DNA of 59,602 bases, from NCBI GenBank assembly GCA_039794565.1, contig JAUQVX010000007.1, positions 1 through 59,602 of the forward strand, read 5' to 3'. The DNA is from Gloeomargarita sp. SRBZ-1_bins_9. Its GTDB lineage: Bacteria > Cyanobacteriota > Cyanobacteriia > Gloeomargaritales > Gloeomargaritaceae. Of this stretch, positions 9,214-18,135 are shown one piece after another. Positions within the stretch are counted from its first letter, which is position 1; each line of letters opens with the position of its first letter. The notes beneath the pieces were generated by a model that was not told the origin of the DNA, ran no database searches, and worked only from the letters and a program-made list of their open reading frames with translations. The position numbers were made by a program, and so were the translations under genes.

Positions 9214-10706
9214 TCGCTGGGTTCATGGGGTTGGCCGTCTGGTTGTGGGGACCGGGCGCCCATTGGTTGCTTCCCCGCATTCAACAGTGGGAGTCCCTGT
9301 CGGGGTTTGTGGCAACCCTGGCGGAAGTCCTGGCGGGGGTTTTGGGGTTTACCATTTCGGCAGTCGCCATCGTCGTGCAACTGAGCGCCGAGCGCTTTAG
9401 CCCCAAGGTCACCGAACTCTTTTTGCGGGAACGGATCAATTGGTTGACCATTTTGTTTTTGATCCTGGCCAACTTAATTAGCGTGTGGACCACCTTGGCT
9501 TTTGCCTTTGACCCCCTGCCTTTTGGGTTGGTGGTTCTGAATCTCCTGCTAGGCAGTCTCGCGTTTATCATCCTGATTCCCTACTTTATCTTTGTGCTGG
9601 ATTTCCTCCAACCTAGCTCCATCATTCAAAATCTAGAGCGTCAGGTGCGCCGGGGCATTATGCAGAAGTTGAGCAAAATCACCCCCCTCCAGGTGGTTTA
9701 CCGCCAGCAGCAGGACTGTCTTTCGGCCCTGGCGGAATTTCGTTCCATTGCTATCAGCGCCCTGCAACAACGGGACCAGGCCATCATTCTCGGTTGCTTA
9801 GAAAGCCTGCGGGATTTGGCCCTGTTTTACGGGGAGCACAAATTGCAGTTGCCAGACCTATGGTTTCGCCTGACCCCCGCCGTCTATAAAGACCCGGATT
9901 TTATTTCCGTGGACGCCATGAAGCTGCGGGAAATTGAGAAACAAAAAATCTGGCTAGAAGTGAAAATCCTGCGCCAGTATCAGGGCATTCTCACCAATTC
10001 GCTTCTGGCCTCGGCGGAAACCTGTACCCTGGTGGGCATTTACACGCGGGAGATTGGTGAGCAGGCCCTAGATTTGGGGCAAGAACCCATCGTCTATCTA
10101 ACCGTGAAATTTTTCAATACCTACCTGCGTCTGGTGATCAATCAACGGGATGTGCGTGCCGGTTACAACCTGATCAAACAATATCGCCTGCTAGCGGAAC
10201 GGGCCCTTTTACAGGGTTTTGACACCATTGCCCTGGACATTGCCCATCACTTTCGCTACTACAGTCTCTTAGCCCACCAGGTCGGTTTGTACTTTTTGTG
10301 CGAAGTGTTTGCCTATGACCTGGGCCATCTGGTGCGCACCAGCTTCCAACTCAGGGAAACTACCCACCGGCAACTACTGGAGATTTTCCTGCGGGTGGAC
10401 CAGGACCCGGAAAGCGAACAGCAGGAACAGTCCTCGCGGGGGGTGCGCAAATCCCAGGTGAAATTGGCCGCCTATTACCTCAGTCGGGGCGAAATATCCC
10501 TAGCCAAATTAATCTTCCAGGATATGCGACGCGAGCCTCACCACCGCCTACAACTGCTTGGTGAAGAACTGCTCACCACCGGCGAGGACTTTTGGGAGTT
10601 TACCGACCGGGGCGAAAGCTTTTATTACCTGGAGCCGGAATTACATCCCTATGTACGGGAGTTTTTTAGCTGGTTTGACCCGCCAGTAACTCTGCTGCCG
10701 GTATGA
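9144..10706 (+). CDS. DUF2254-like membrane protein
   Basis: A 520-residue protein with hydrophobic segments near the N terminus (about 22-38 and 55-80, LAGVLGFTISAVAIVVQLS) and a further pair around 99-150. QLSAERFSPKVTELFLRE then leads to a long, mostly helical soluble C-terminal part. The membrane block with the AERFSP segment resembles DUF2254 predicted membrane proteins. Function is unknown. The GTG at 9144 gives a 70-bp overlap with the preceding gene; TTG at 9207 and ATG at 9225 are alternatives, but the basic stretch KAAALRRA just before the first helix looks like real coding sequence. The last 41 bp overlap the convergent gpmI. Confidence 0.55.
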   Translation: MVTSSRTGRWDRHKAAALRRALLIAGFMGLAVWLWGPGAHWLLPRIQQWESLSGFVATLAEVLAGVLGFTISAVAIVVQLSAERFSPKVTELFLRERINWLTILFLILANLISVWTTLAFAFDPLPFGLVVLNLLLGSLAFIILIPYFIFVLDFLQPSSIIQNLERQVRRGIMQKLSKITPLQVVYRQQQDCLSALAEFRSIAISALQQRDQAIILGCLESLRDLALFYGEHKLQLPDLWFRLTPAVYKDPDFISVDAMKLREIEKQKIWLEVKILRQYQGILTNSLLASAETCTLVGIYTREIGEQALDLGQEPIVYLTVKFFNTYLRLVINQRDVRAGYNLIKQYRLLAERALLQGFDTIALDIAHHFRYYSLLAHQVGLYFLCEVFAYDLGHLVRTSFQLRETTHRQLLEIFLRVDQDPESEQQEQSSRGVRKSQVKLAAYYLSRGEISLAKLIFQDMRREPHHRLQLLGEELLTTGEDFWEFTDRGESFYYLEPELHPYVREFFSWFDPPVTLLPV

Positions 10707-12264
10707 TGTCGTAGTCGGCGGGGGCAATCAGGGACTGACCGGTCATCTCCGGGGGTTGCGGCAAGCCCAGAATTTGCAGCACCGTGGGAGCCACATCGGC
10801 TAAGCGCCCGCCTTCTCGCAATTTCACCTGCCCGCCGTGGCCAGGAATTTTCGCCCCTTCCCCCTCCACCACGATGAAAGGCACCGGGTTGGTGGTATGG
10901 GCTGTCCAGGGGTTGCCTTGCTCATCCGCCATGAGTTCGGCGTTGCCATGGTCAGCCGTGATGAGTACGGTAGCGCCCACTTGACTGGCCGCCTCTAGCA
11001 CTCGCCCCACACACCGGTCCACCGTTTCAATGGCTGTGACCGTGGCTGCCATCTGTCCCGTGTGTCCCACCATGTCGGGATTGGCATAGTTGACCACGAT
11101 CAGGTCGTAGGCGCGGTTGGCCAGGGCCTCCACCACCACCTCCGTCACCGCTTCGGCGGCCATGGCCGGGGCCAAGTCATAGGTGGGCACCTGGGGGCTG
11201 GGGATCATCACCCGGTCTTCCCCGACAAATGGCTGCTCCCGTCCCCCGTTGAAGAAATAGGTGACATGGGCATATTTTTCCGTTTCGGCGGTGCGCAGCT
11301 GTTTCAAGCCGTGTTGGGCCACCACCTCCCCCAACAAGTTGTTCAAGTTCTGGGGGGGAAACAGCACCGGCAACCCCAACGCGGGGTCGTATTCGGTCAT
11401 GGTCACCACCTCCAGGGGTTCGATGCGCTGGCGGGGAAAGCCGCTAAAGGCCGGGTCCACAAACGCCCGCACCAACTGCCGCATCCGGTCGGGGCGAAAG
11501 TTGAAAAAGACCACCCCATCCCCCGCTTGGATCGCCCCTGGCGTCAACCGCACCGGCGGAATAAATTCATCCGTGATTCCCTCCCGGTAACTCTGCTCCA
11601 GCAAAGCCACCGCACTCATGCCTTTGCCCGGACCCTCGGTGGTCATCACCTGGTAGGCGGCTTGCGTGCGGTCCCAACGCTTATCCCGGTCCATGGCGTA
11701 ATAGCGGCCGCTGACCGTGGCAATGCGACCGATGCCCAGGCGTTGCAGATAGTCTTGCACCTGTGCCAAATAGGCCTGCCCCGCCGTCGTCAGGGTATCC
11801 CGCCCATCGGTAATGGCATGGACACACACCTGGTCAAAGCCCTGGGCCTTGGCAAAGTCCAACAGCGCCAGCAGATGGTCCAGATGAGCGTGCACGCCCC
11901 CCGGTGAACACAGGCCCACCAGGTGCAAATTGCCCCCCCGTTGCCGCAGCCGTTCCGCCAGGGACAGCAACACCGGATGGCGCAAAAACTCTCCCCCCGC
12001 CGCCGCATCGGAAATCCGCACCAACTCCTGGGGCACCACCCGGCCCGCCCCCAAATTCAGATGCCCCACCTCCGAATTCCCCATCTGGCCTGCCGGCAGT
12101 CCGACATCCCGCCCCGACGCCTGTAACAACGTATGGGGATAAACCTGCCAAAGACTATCGATCACCGGGGTAGCCGCCTGGGCAATGGCATTGGCCGTCG
12201 GGTTCTCCCGGTACCCCCAACCGTCAAGAATCACCAACACAACTGGGGCTGTGGGATGGGACAT
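10666..12264 (-). CDS. gpmI: Phosphoglycerate mutase, 2,3-bisphosphoglycerate-independent
   Basis: Interconverts 3- and 2-phosphoglycerate in central carbon metabolism. The 532-residue protein belongs to the alkaline-phosphatase superfamily: LVILDGWGYRE carries a metal-binding Asp, MGNSEVGHLNLGAG carries the Ser nucleophile (NSEVGH), ITDGRDT follows, and the late NYANPDMVGHTG and ITADHGNAE blocks supply the remaining metal ligands. The ATG at 12264 (MSHPTAPVV) is preferred over the upstream in-frame ATG at 12291, since it places LVILDGWG at the usual distance. The C-terminal 41 bp overlap the convergent membrane-protein gene. Confidence 0.96.
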   Translation of the reverse strand: MSHPTAPVVLVILDGWGYRENPTANAIAQAATPVIDSLWQVYPHTLLQASGRDVGLPAGQMGNSEVGHLNLGAGRVVPQELVRISDAAAGGEFLRHPVLLSLAERLRQRGGNLHLVGLCSPGGVHAHLDHLLALLDFAKAQGFDQVCVHAITDGRDTLTTAGQAYLAQVQDYLQRLGIGRIATVSGRYYAMDRDKRWDRTQAAYQVMTTEGPGKGMSAVALLEQSYREGITDEFIPPVRLTPGAIQAGDGVVFFNFRPDRMRQLVRAFVDPAFSGFPRQRIEPLEVVTMTEYDPALGLPVLFPPQNLNNLLGEVVAQHGLKQLRTAETEKYAHVTYFFNGGREQPFVGEDRVMIPSPQVPTYDLAPAMAAEAVTEVVVEALANRAYDLIVVNYANPDMVGHTGQMAATVTAIETVDRCVGRVLEAASQVGATVLITADHGNAELMADEQGNPWTAHTTNPVPFIVVEGEGAKIPGHGGQVKLREGGRLADVAPTVLQILGLPQPPEMTGQSLIAPADYDIIPAAELLAGQTS

Positions 12265-12330
12265 AAACCGTTCTCTCCCGCGATGGATCAATTTTGTCCT
12301 TTATATTACTATCCCCTGTCAAGTTCCCCA

Positions 12331-12402
<72 letters not shown>

Positions 12403-12448
12403 GACTAGTTGATTATGGTAGCATGAAGGCTTGCGCAACCGGAGAACC

Positions 12449-13081
12449 ATGCCGGGCTGGTTCATTTCCCTAGAAGGCATCGAAGGGGCCGGCAAAAGCA
12501 CCCAGATGCAGCGTTTAGCGGCTTGGTTCCGGGACCAAGGGCGGCGCGTGCTCACCACAGCCGAACCCGGGGGTACGCCTTTAGGTCAATCCCTGCGCCC
12601 CCTGCTGCTGCATCGCCGACTGCCCAGCCGCGTTGAACTCCTGTTGTACGCCGCCGACCGGGCTGCCCACGTAACCGACGTACTCCAGCCCGCCCTTGAG
12701 CAATACGACATTGTTCTATGCGACCGCTACGTGGACTCCACCGTGGCCTACCAGGGCTATGGACGCGGCCTAGACTTACAACTGATTGACCAGGTCAACG
12801 CCATTGCCACCGGGGGTCTGCTGCCCGATTTAACCCTGTGGTTGGATGTACCTGTGACCGTCGGACTGCAACGCGCCCGGGGCCGGGGACCCCTCAACAC
12901 CATCGAACAAGAAACCCTCGCTTTCCATGAGCGGGTACGCCAGGGGTATCAAGCCTTGGCCGCCCAGCACCCCCAGCGCATTTATCGGATCGACGCCACC
13001 CCCCCCAGCGAAACCGTCTTTACCCAGATGTGTGATGCGATTGCTCGTCGGTGGCCGGTTGGTGCCAGCGGATGCCGATAA
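12449..13081 (+). CDS. tmk: Thymidylate kinase
   Basis: Phosphorylates dTMP to dTDP for DNA synthesis. The 210-residue protein opens with the P-loop GIEGAGKST at about residues 9-17, followed by TTAEPGGTPLG, the DRYVDSTVAYQGYGRG block with the DR motif, and LTLWLDVPV. A LID-like region LQRARGRG follows. The ATG at 12449 has GGAG 5 bases upstream and is preferred to the TTG at 12431. The last 62 bp overlap the convergent crtR gene, so both C-terminal coding regions share DNA. Confidence 0.95.
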   Translation: MPGWFISLEGIEGAGKSTQMQRLAAWFRDQGRRVLTTAEPGGTPLGQSLRPLLLHRRLPSRVELLLYAADRAAHVTDVLQPALEQYDIVLCDRYVDSTVAYQGYGRGLDLQLIDQVNAIATGGLLPDLTLWLDVPVTVGLQRARGRGPLNTIEQETLAFHERVRQGYQALAAQHPQRIYRIDATPPSETVFTQMCDAIARRWPVGASGCR

Positions 13082-13934
13082 ACAGGTCGTACAAAAAGCC
13101 CAGGAAACTGCGGGAGTCCTCCCACAACCCCAAGGTCTGGGGCGACCCATGGGCCGTTAAGGTTGGTTGCATCAGCTCATACACCCGCTGGTAGTGATAC
13201 CAGGGAATCGACGGCCACAGGTGATGGATCAAGTGATAGTTCTGCCCCAGAATCAGCCAGTTCCAAATGCGGCTGGGATACACCCGGGCGTTGCGCCAAC
13301 GACTGCGCTCCCGAAAAGGCCGATGGGGTAAATAGTCAAAAAACAACCCCAGCGCCAACCCCACCACCAACGCCGGCGAAAACCAAAAATTCAGGATATA
13401 GCCCAAAAACCCGTAGTAGCAGGCGGCGACAATCACCCCGGCAACAAGCAGACGACTGATGGCCCACTCCCACAAATCCATACCCTGCCACAGCCGCCGT
13501 TGAAAAAAGTACACCTCGTGGTAGAAAAAGCGGGCGGCAATCAGCCATAGGGGTCCGCCGGTGGACACAAAATGGTCGGGGTCATTTTTCGGGTCATTGA
13601 CATGGGCGTGGTGTTGCATGTGCACCCGGGTAAACACCGGAAATGTAAATCCCAGCATCAAGGCGCTCACATGGCCCATCGCCGCATTGATCAGCCGGTT
13701 TTGGTGAGCTGCCTGATGGGACGCATCGTGGATCACCGTTCCCGCCAAATGCAACGCCAACACATTGCACCCGAAACACACGGGCGGCCACCAACCCCAG
13801 CACCAGTACCCCAGGGCTGAACCCACCGCTAAACCTAACGCCAGGCAAAAAATGCCAAAGGTGGGGTTCCACAAACTCGCCGGCGCAACCAGGTACTCCT
13901 TGGGCGGCTGGCGCAACACCGGGGTCGCAACCAT
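13020..13934 (-). CDS. crtR: Beta-carotene hydroxylase, CrtR type
   Basis: Membrane-bound di-iron hydroxylase that adds hydroxyl groups to beta-ionone rings, giving zeaxanthin and related xanthophylls. The 304-residue protein belongs to the fatty-acid-desaturase superfamily and shows three histidine boxes: HDASH at 69-73, HMQHH at 105-109, and HLIHH near residue 237. Hydrophobic segments lie between them. Its length and the PKNDPDHFVS segment fit cyanobacterial CrtR rather than the short CrtZ type; a CrtW ketolase is less likely because of the overall sequence pattern. It is unlinked to the lycopene cyclase at 56-58 kb. The C-terminal 62 bp overlap tmk. Confidence 0.85.
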   Translation of the reverse strand: MVATPVLRQPPKEYLVAPASLWNPTFGIFCLALGLAVGSALGYWCWGWWPPVCFGCNVLALHLAGTVIHDASHQAAHQNRLINAAMGHVSALMLGFTFPVFTRVHMQHHAHVNDPKNDPDHFVSTGGPLWLIAARFFYHEVYFFQRRLWQGMDLWEWAISRLLVAGVIVAACYYGFLGYILNFWFSPALVVGLALGLFFDYLPHRPFRERSRWRNARVYPSRIWNWLILGQNYHLIHHLWPSIPWYHYQRVYELMQPTLTAHGSPQTLGLWEDSRSFLGFLYDLFIGIRWHQPATDEQSHHTSG

Positions 13935-14081
13935 GTACTCAACTCCTCCACAGCCAACGGGTCACCACGCAACTTTATTGTTTACTATACGACAGAATGA
14001 GAAAGAAAATGAAGTTTTGTTAATGCTGCCATTGGCGCCCGTGCTAGAGTGGATGGGGGGGGACTGTTAGGGAGTGTGTCC

Positions 14082-14525
14082 ATGACGGCGGTGACAGAAC
14101 CCTATGGGGAGCGTTTGATTCGGGAAGCGGAGTTGGTGGCGTTTCCCAATCCCCGGCCCGGTCGGCGTTATTGGATTCACATCACCCTGCCGGAGTTCAC
14201 CTGCAAGTGTCCCTTTTCCGGCTATCCCGACTTTGCCACCATTTATCTGGACTACATCCCCCATCAGAAGCTAGTGGAACTCAAGTCCCTGAAGCTCTAC
14301 ATCAACCGTTACCGGGACAGGCAGATTTCCCACGAAGCGGCGGCCAATCAAATCCTAGACGATTTTGTGGCGGCGGTGGCCCCCCTGGCAGTGCGACTCA
14401 AGGCGGACTTCAACCCCCGCGGCAACGTGCATACGGTCGTGGAAGTGGTGTATCCTGACTCCCCCACCGGTCAACTGAGCGACCAATTTCTCCAGCAACT
14501 GGCGCCCCCCCCCACCGGCGACTAA
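14082..14525 (+). CDS. queF: NADPH-dependent preQ0 reductase
   Basis: Reduces 7-cyano-7-deazaguanine (preQ0) to preQ1, a step in queuosine tRNA modification. The 147-residue protein is of the short type. It carries the active-site region TCKCPFSGYPDFA with the catalytic Cys, the characteristic E-S/L-KSLK segment (LVELKSLKLY), and a late HTVVEV block. The ATG at 14082 follows GGGAG by 8 bases, so the longer frame from 14049 is rejected. The upstream partner QueC, which makes preQ0, is encoded at 35977-36681 in the same window but in a separate unit. Confidence 0.93.
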   Translation: MTAVTEPYGERLIREAELVAFPNPRPGRRYWIHITLPEFTCKCPFSGYPDFATIYLDYIPHQKLVELKSLKLYINRYRDRQISHEAAANQILDDFVAAVAPLAVRLKADFNPRGNVHTVVEVVYPDSPTGQLSDQFLQQLAPPPTGD

Positions 14526-14648
14526 CCCGGCCCCCATCAACAATTGCTACAGCGTGCGAAATTTTGTTGCAAAAAATGCGGCCTTCAGCAACAGGTTTCT
14601 CATTTGCTTAGACAATGCGAAGCGAGAACCTTATGGAGTGGAGCAGCC

Positions 14649-15500
14649 ATGACCCAATCCACGTCAGCCCGTAATTTGGGCATCAGTGAATTTTCCCCCC
14701 AGGAGTGCATCGAATGGCGCAGCCCCGCCGATACGGATTTGGTGATCCGGGCGGTGTACCGTTATGTCCTGGGCAATGACTATCTCATGACCAGCGAGCG
14801 TCTGACCGACGCCGAATCCCAACTGCGCAACGGCAACATCACCGTGCGGGAATTTGTACGAGCCGTAGCCAAATCCGAGCTTTACAAACAAAAGTTTTTC
14901 TACCCCAATTCCAACAACCGGTTTATCGAGCTGAATTACAAGCACCTGTTGGGCCGCGCCCCCTACGACCAGAGTGAAATTGCCTATCACCTGGACCTCT
15001 ACCACCGCCGGGGCTACGACGCCGAAATTGACAGTTACATTGACAGTCCCGAATACGCAGCCAACTTTGGCGAATACATGGTTCCCGCCTACCGGGGTTT
15101 TTGGAGCCAACCGGGGCAAAAGGTGGTGGGCTTTACCCGCCTGTTCCGCCTGTACCGGGGCTATGCCAATAGCGACCGCAGCCAACTGGAGCGCACCAAT
15201 CCCCGGCTGAATTGGGAACTGGCCCAAAACCGCGCCAGCACGGTGGTGGCACCATCGGGGGTTAACGACGCCTGGGCCTATCGTCCGCCCCAAAATCCGG
15301 TCACCCAATCCCGGCAAGGGCCACCTTTAGGGCAAGACGCGCGCATGTACCGGGTGGAAGTGGTAGGTTTGGCCGGACCCGGCTATCCCAAGGTGCGGCG
15401 GGTGACCACCACCTTTTTAGTGCCCTATGACCAGCTCTCCCAGCGCCTACAACAAATCCAACGGCAAGGGGGACGCATTGCGGGTGTAACACCGGCTTAG
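14649..15500 (+). CDS. cpcC: Phycobilisome rod linker polypeptide, CpcC type
   Basis: Linker that joins phycocyanin hexamers within phycobilisome rods on the thylakoid surface. The 283-residue protein has the N-terminal linker domain (about 20-180, with [49 protein letters not shown] and [14 protein letters not shown]). Its C-terminal CpcD-like domain (about 230-283) begins at [19 protein letters not shown]. This two-domain layout and length fit 30-33 kDa rod linkers. The ATG at 14649 is preferred; the longer frame from 14544 has no linker-like sequence and would lie in the promoter region. No cpcBA genes are nearby, so it stands alone. A phycoerythrocyanin-type linker cannot be fully excluded. 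Confidence 0.85.
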   Translation: MTQSTSARNLGISEFSPQECIEWRSPADTDLVIRAVYRYVLGNDYLMTSERLTDAESQLRNGNITVREFVRAVAKSELYKQKFFYPNSNNRFIELNYKHLLGRAPYDQSEIAYHLDLYHRRGYDAEIDSYIDSPEYAANFGEYMVPAYRGFWSQPGQKVVGFTRLFRLYRGYANSDRSQLERTNPRLNWELAQNRASTVVAPSGVNDAWAYRPPQNPVTQSRQGPPLGQDARMYRVEVVGLAGPGYPKVRRVTTTFLVPYDQLSQRLQQIQRQGGRIAGVTPA

Positions 15501-15583
15501 GTCGTTGCCTGGGGGGTAGGAATCGTTGTTGGTCCTGCTCCCCGGATTTAAGGCGTTGTCACCTCCAACCTCCGCCGGCGACT

Positions 15584-16144
15584 TCAACCCCGCTGACTGA
15601 TCAGAGCCAGTTCCACCACGTCCTTTTCCGGTTGCGCCAGGGCCACTTGAATATCGGGGCCGAAAAAGCTGGTGAGTTTCTCCTGTCTAGCTTGCCAACT
15701 GGCTAAGGGGACTGCGGGCGAATCGAAAGTCAACACCAACGTGTAGTGCCCATCGCGCAACTCCTCGTGAATCCCCAGCAGTACGGGCCATTGAGCCGCC
15801 GTTTCCCCCAACTGCAAACGCTCCCACGCCTTAGCCAAATGTAACTTTTCCCCATAGTGGTAGCGGGTGACCTCTTGGCGGATTTGGGTCTGGGTGGGTG
15901 TCGCCTGGGTGCGTTTGGCCTGGACCTCCGGTGGAGTTGGCCTCAACCAGGGCACCGGTGGCAACTCCGCCGCCTTAAGCGCCAGCCCCCCCAGCAACAA
16001 AGGAATCCCGTAGAAAAAGCCCGCCAGATTCAGCGTCGGCCAATCCATGAAATAGGCCCCTAACCCCAGAATCGTCAACGCCGACCCCAGCCCCATCCCT
16101 ACATTGCCCAGCGGCAGCCTTTGCAGCAATCCCCACCCCCGCAA
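15584..16144 (-). CDS. DUF2854 membrane protein
   Basis: A 186-residue protein. Two hydrophobic helices (about 14-32 and 38-56) flank NLAGFFYGIPLLLGGLALKAAELPPVP, a hallmark of DUF2854 proteins conserved in cyanobacteria and plastids. The remaining 125 residues are soluble. Function is unknown to me. The frame opens with TTG at 16144; TTG at 16129 is an equally possible start, while the ATG at 16096 would cut into the first helix. It is the last gene of a minus-strand run; GT4 ends 28 bp upstream. Confidence 0.75.
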   Translation of the reverse strand: MRGWGLLQRLPLGNVGMGLGSALTILGLGAYFMDWPTLNLAGFFYGIPLLLGGLALKAAELPPVPWLRPTPPEVQAKRTQATPTQTQIRQEVTRYHYGEKLHLAKAWERLQLGETAAQWPVLLGIHEELRDGHYTLVLTFDSPAVPLASWQARQEKLTSFFGPDIQVALAQPEKDVVELALISQRG

Positions 16145-16172
16145 CTACGCAGGCCACTACTATAGCGCAATC

Positions 16173-17279
16173 TCACCCCTTTTGCTGGCACACCTGCTGA
16201 TAAACTGCCCGTGTTTGTTCCGCACAACGCCGCCAGGAAAACTGGGCAACCCGCTCCCGTCCGGCAGCGATCAGTTCTGCCCGTCGCCGCGAGTCAAAAA
16301 CCACCCGACCAATACCCCTGGCCATATCCTCCGGGTCCTCCGGGTCAAAATACTCACCTGCTGCGCCCACAATTTCGGGAATCGCCCCCCGCTGGCTCAC
16401 CACAACCGGGCAATCGTTCTGCATGGCCTCCAAAGGTGGCAATCCGAAACCCTCATACAGCGATGGATAGACCAACGCCGTCGCCGACCGGTAGTACCGA
16501 GCCAGCAGGGCATCATCGCCAGACACCTGCTTGATTTGCTGCTCCGACAACCCCAACCGCCGGATGAGTTGCCTTTCCTCGGCCGTAAACCTTCCCCCCC
16601 CAAACGCAATCACGGCTAATTCCCTTCGCAACGCCCGTGAGCGAGCCACCGCCTCTAACAAACCGCGGAAATTTTTGTAGCGCCCCCGTCTCCCCACATA
16701 CAGCAAAAAGGGCCGCTCCTGTACCGCTGTACTTGCCCCTGCAGCCCATTGGGTGTCTACCCCCAAATAAATGACCGTGATCCGTGCCGGCTCGACTGCG
16801 TACACATCGCACAGATCCATCTTGGTTTGCTGGGAAACACAGATGATGTGGTCCGCGCGCTGGATCGCCGCTTGTTTCCGTTGCCAGATGCGGGAACGGG
16901 AGCTGAAGAAATGGGGAAACCGCTCCGGTATCATGTCGTGAATAGTGGTCACCCTGGCGCTGGCATTTGTCATAACCGGTGTGGTGGTGTAGTAGGTTTC
17001 GTGAACCAAGTCATAGCGGCGATTTCCTGCCATCAGGGGTGTCAAGCAACGATTGACCACATCCAGTAATCGTGCTGTTTTTTGGGGTAGGAACGGAACC
17101 GGCCATCCCCGCACAACTGCCCGAGGAAGCTGGGCGACGTAGTGGTTGATCAGCAGGGGGGCATAAACTTCTACTTCTTCCCCCAAGCTCAGCAACTGCT
17201 CAACCAGCCGCACAAAGTACCGGGAAACACCGCCCGTGTGTTGCAGGGTAAAAATTGGGTAATCAAAGCCAATTTTCAT
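16173..17279 (-). CDS. Glycosyltransferase family 4 (GT-B fold)
   Basis: Retaining glycosyltransferase of 368 residues, likely acting at the cytoplasmic face in polysaccharide assembly. The N-terminal Rossmann domain begins MKIGFDYPIFTLQHTGGVSRY. The C-terminal domain has the nucleotide-sugar-binding pattern YPSLYEGFGLPPLEAM with the two glutamates (EX7E), then a GAIPEIVG segment. The ATG at 17279 overlaps the stop of the upstream GT2 as ATGA, so the two were translationally coupled. The donor sugar cannot be read from the sequence. Confidence 0.88.
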   Translation of the reverse strand: MKIGFDYPIFTLQHTGGVSRYFVRLVEQLLSLGEEVEVYAPLLINHYVAQLPRAVVRGWPVPFLPQKTARLLDVVNRCLTPLMAGNRRYDLVHETYYTTTPVMTNASARVTTIHDMIPERFPHFFSSRSRIWQRKQAAIQRADHIICVSQQTKMDLCDVYAVEPARITVIYLGVDTQWAAGASTAVQERPFLLYVGRRGRYKNFRGLLEAVARSRALRRELAVIAFGGGRFTAEERQLIRRLGLSEQQIKQVSGDDALLARYYRSATALVYPSLYEGFGLPPLEAMQNDCPVVVSQRGAIPEIVGAAGEYFDPEDPEDMARGIGRVVFDSRRRAELIAAGRERVAQFSWRRCAEQTRAVYQQVCQQKG

Positions 17280-18076
17280 GGCCGACGGACAGGCGGGGGC
17301 AACTTCTTTTGGTGCTGGACTTGGGCGGCCAGGATGCGCTGCCATTTAAAAACCAGGCGAATCAGCAGCAGCACCGTCTGCCAGAAAAGGGAGCGCCCCA
17401 GCAGGACCTGCACCCGGCACAGCTCCATCGAAGCCCCCAAAACATCCTGACCACTGGTGCCCCCACAGTCGAACCGACCCGCCACGAAATCCTGCACGGC
17501 CACCCGCGCCCCCCCCCGCACCGCCTGCATGATAAACAACTGGTCCGCCGAGATAGGAAACTTGCGCGAGTAATAACCAAAGTGCTCGTGCAACGACCGC
17601 CGGATGACCAAACCCACCGCATGATTACTCACCAGCGCCTTTTGCCCCCAGAGAAAATCCCAAGCAGGGAAGTACCGGCCCCGGGGCCTGGGGTCATCCC
17701 CAAACAGCACCTTGGCCGTAATCAAATCCGCACCGGTGGCCACGCAAGCCGCTTTGTAGCGCTAAATCGCCTCAGGAAACAACATGTCATCGGCCCCCAC
17801 CACCAAGTAATACTCGCCACTGGCCAGTTTGACCGCCCGGTTCAGCGCGTCATAAATGCCAAAATCGGGGCGGGAATCCACCACCACCCGTTGCAGTTTT
17901 TGGCGGGCCTGCTCCAGTAACTCCAGCGTCCCGTCCGTGGAAACCCCATCCGCCACCACCCATTCAAAATCCTGGTCCGTCTGGGCCGCCAGTGATGCAA
18001 TCAACCGGGGCAGGTCGTGAGCCGCATTGTAGGTTGCCGTGACCACACTCAGCAATGGTCCTTTGTCGCTCATCAT
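17276..18076 (-). pseudogene. Glycosyltransferase family 2, interrupted by an in-frame amber codon
   Basis: Two pieces in the same frame together make a typical GT-A glycosyltransferase of about 267 codons. The N-terminal piece (17762-18076) opens LLSVVTATYNAAHDLPRLI, continues with VADGVSTDGT, and reaches the donor-binding DD motif in VVGADDMLFPEAI. A TAG at 17762-17764 (minus strand) ends it. Without any frame change, the next codons read RYKAACVATGADLITAKV and continue to the end at 17276, overlapping GT4. Relatives usually have a charged or polar residue where TAG lies, so a single substitution from CAG, GAG, AAG or TGG would restore the gene. It may be a recent pseudogene, a read-through case or a base-call error. 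Confidence 0.8.
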
Positions 18077-18135
18077 CCCCTAGCCCAGCTACCCTCCAAC
18101 GAGCCATCGCTTCCATTATGTCCCGTGGGGTGATG

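Noticed and set aside
11062-11907. 281-codon open frame antisense to gpmI
   Set aside because: Lies wholly inside gpmI, His/Gln-rich composition, no recognisable family; typical shadow of GC-rich coding DNA.
14544-14648. 35-residue N-terminal extension of the phycobilisome linker
   Set aside because: The Cys-rich extension has no linker similarity, and the ATG at 14649 is preceded by GGAG.
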